Assembly (NCBI RefSeq): GCF_003931855.1
Contig: NZ_CP034248.1
Location: 3,720,001 to 3,784,000 of the forward strand
Length of the DNA stretch: 64,000 bases
Source: Paenibacillus lentus
GTDB taxonomy: Bacteria; Bacillota; Bacilli; Paenibacillales; Paenibacillaceae
Reading direction: 5' to 3'
Of the stretch, positions 63,927 through 64,000 are shown piece after piece; the first letter of the stretch is position 1; every line of letters begins with the position of its first letter. The translations under genes were made by a program, and so were the position numbers. The notes under the pieces were generated by a model. The model was not told the origin of the DNA and made no database searches. It saw nothing but the letters and a program-made list of their open reading frames with translations.

Positions 63927-64000
63927 ATGTCTTATCATGGTAGCTGCTGGAAAGCGCGCGTTCTCTCCTTGCTGTCCAAATGGTTGGTCATGATGCTCAT
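63927..64000 (+). CDS. Start of a membrane-associated protein, cut by window edge
   Basis: ATG 63927 with GAGGG upstream opens a frame of at least 24 codons to the window end. The visible residues are basic followed by a hydrophobic run (LLSKWLVMMLI), the beginning of a membrane segment as in sensor kinases or transporters. The cre site upstream hints at a sugar-related role. Too little is seen for a family. Confidence 0.6.
   Translation, partial: MSYHGSCWKARVLSLLSKWLVMML

Overview
The window is from a low-GC Gram-positive bacterium, most probably a Paenibacillaceae member. The signs are GGAGG-type ribosome binding sites with frequent GTG and TTG starts, sigma-A promoters, Fur 7-1-7 boxes, cre sites, lipobox lipoproteins, and family sets typical of Paenibacillus (copper-amine-oxidase-like stalk domains, futalosine menaquinone genes, feu/btr siderophore uptake). 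No rRNA, tRNA or CRISPR array was seen.

Layout. 1-3425: glycosyltransferases for surface glycan or glycoprotein decoration, the first cut by the window edge. 3462-7632: a secreted beta-lactamase-fold serine hydrolase and an ABC half-transporter with a Fur-like box upstream. 7879-14850: a Fur-controlled catecholate-siderophore uptake island (besA, feuC, feuB, feuA, btr and an extra binding lipoprotein) with good Fur boxes before btr, feuA and the extra lipoprotein. 15104-17020: carbamate kinase with a LysR regulator. 17334-23988: a seven-gene sialic acid operon (nanA, ABC importer, nanE, nanK, RpiR regulator). 24351-25867: a complete IS4-family insertion sequence with a 6-bp target duplication, inserted just upstream of an AlkD-like repair gene. 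26638-27972: mgtE. 28234-33415: mannitol operon mtlA-mtlR-mtlF-mtlD with a cre site between -35 and -10. 33792-35267: MFS exporter. 35470-39044: fructose operon fruR-fruK-fruA-EIIA, with a thrice-repeated TGATCGTTT motif upstream.

39468-49136 holds a stalk-domain secreted protein, a short-type chorismate synthase divergent from a LysR regulator, a 55-aa protein, a TetR/MFS deletion scar, two tandem secreted 'DGGY' repeat proteins, a flavin-fold protein, and a ResA-like thioredoxin with a membrane protein behind a CsoR/CstR-like palindrome. 49286-53291 holds an SgrR-type regulator, a nitroreductase and a two-gene DUF4062 cassette. 53386-54260 is a guanidine-I riboswitch with its SMR exporter pair. 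54382-57104: an old yellow enzyme and the menaquinone genes mqnB and mqnD. 57186-59642: a radical SAM protein and a fluoride riboswitch controlling a CLC-F fluoride exporter. 59740-61850: a trypsin-like protease with a basic tail and a SigA-like sigma factor lacking region 1.1. 61851-64000: a candidate small RNA, a structured leader before a secreted TIM-barrel-like protein, and the start of a cre-controlled gene.

The clearest systems are iron-siderophore uptake, three sugar-use operons with visible local control (nan, mtl, fru), and two riboswitch-controlled toxic-ion exporters (guanidinium, fluoride). The best candidates for something undescribed are the DUF4062 plus 63-aa cassette, the region-1.1-less sigma factor with the orphan RNA next to it, the structured leader at 62649-62726, and the thioredoxin/membrane-protein pair behind the palindrome at 48828-48845.
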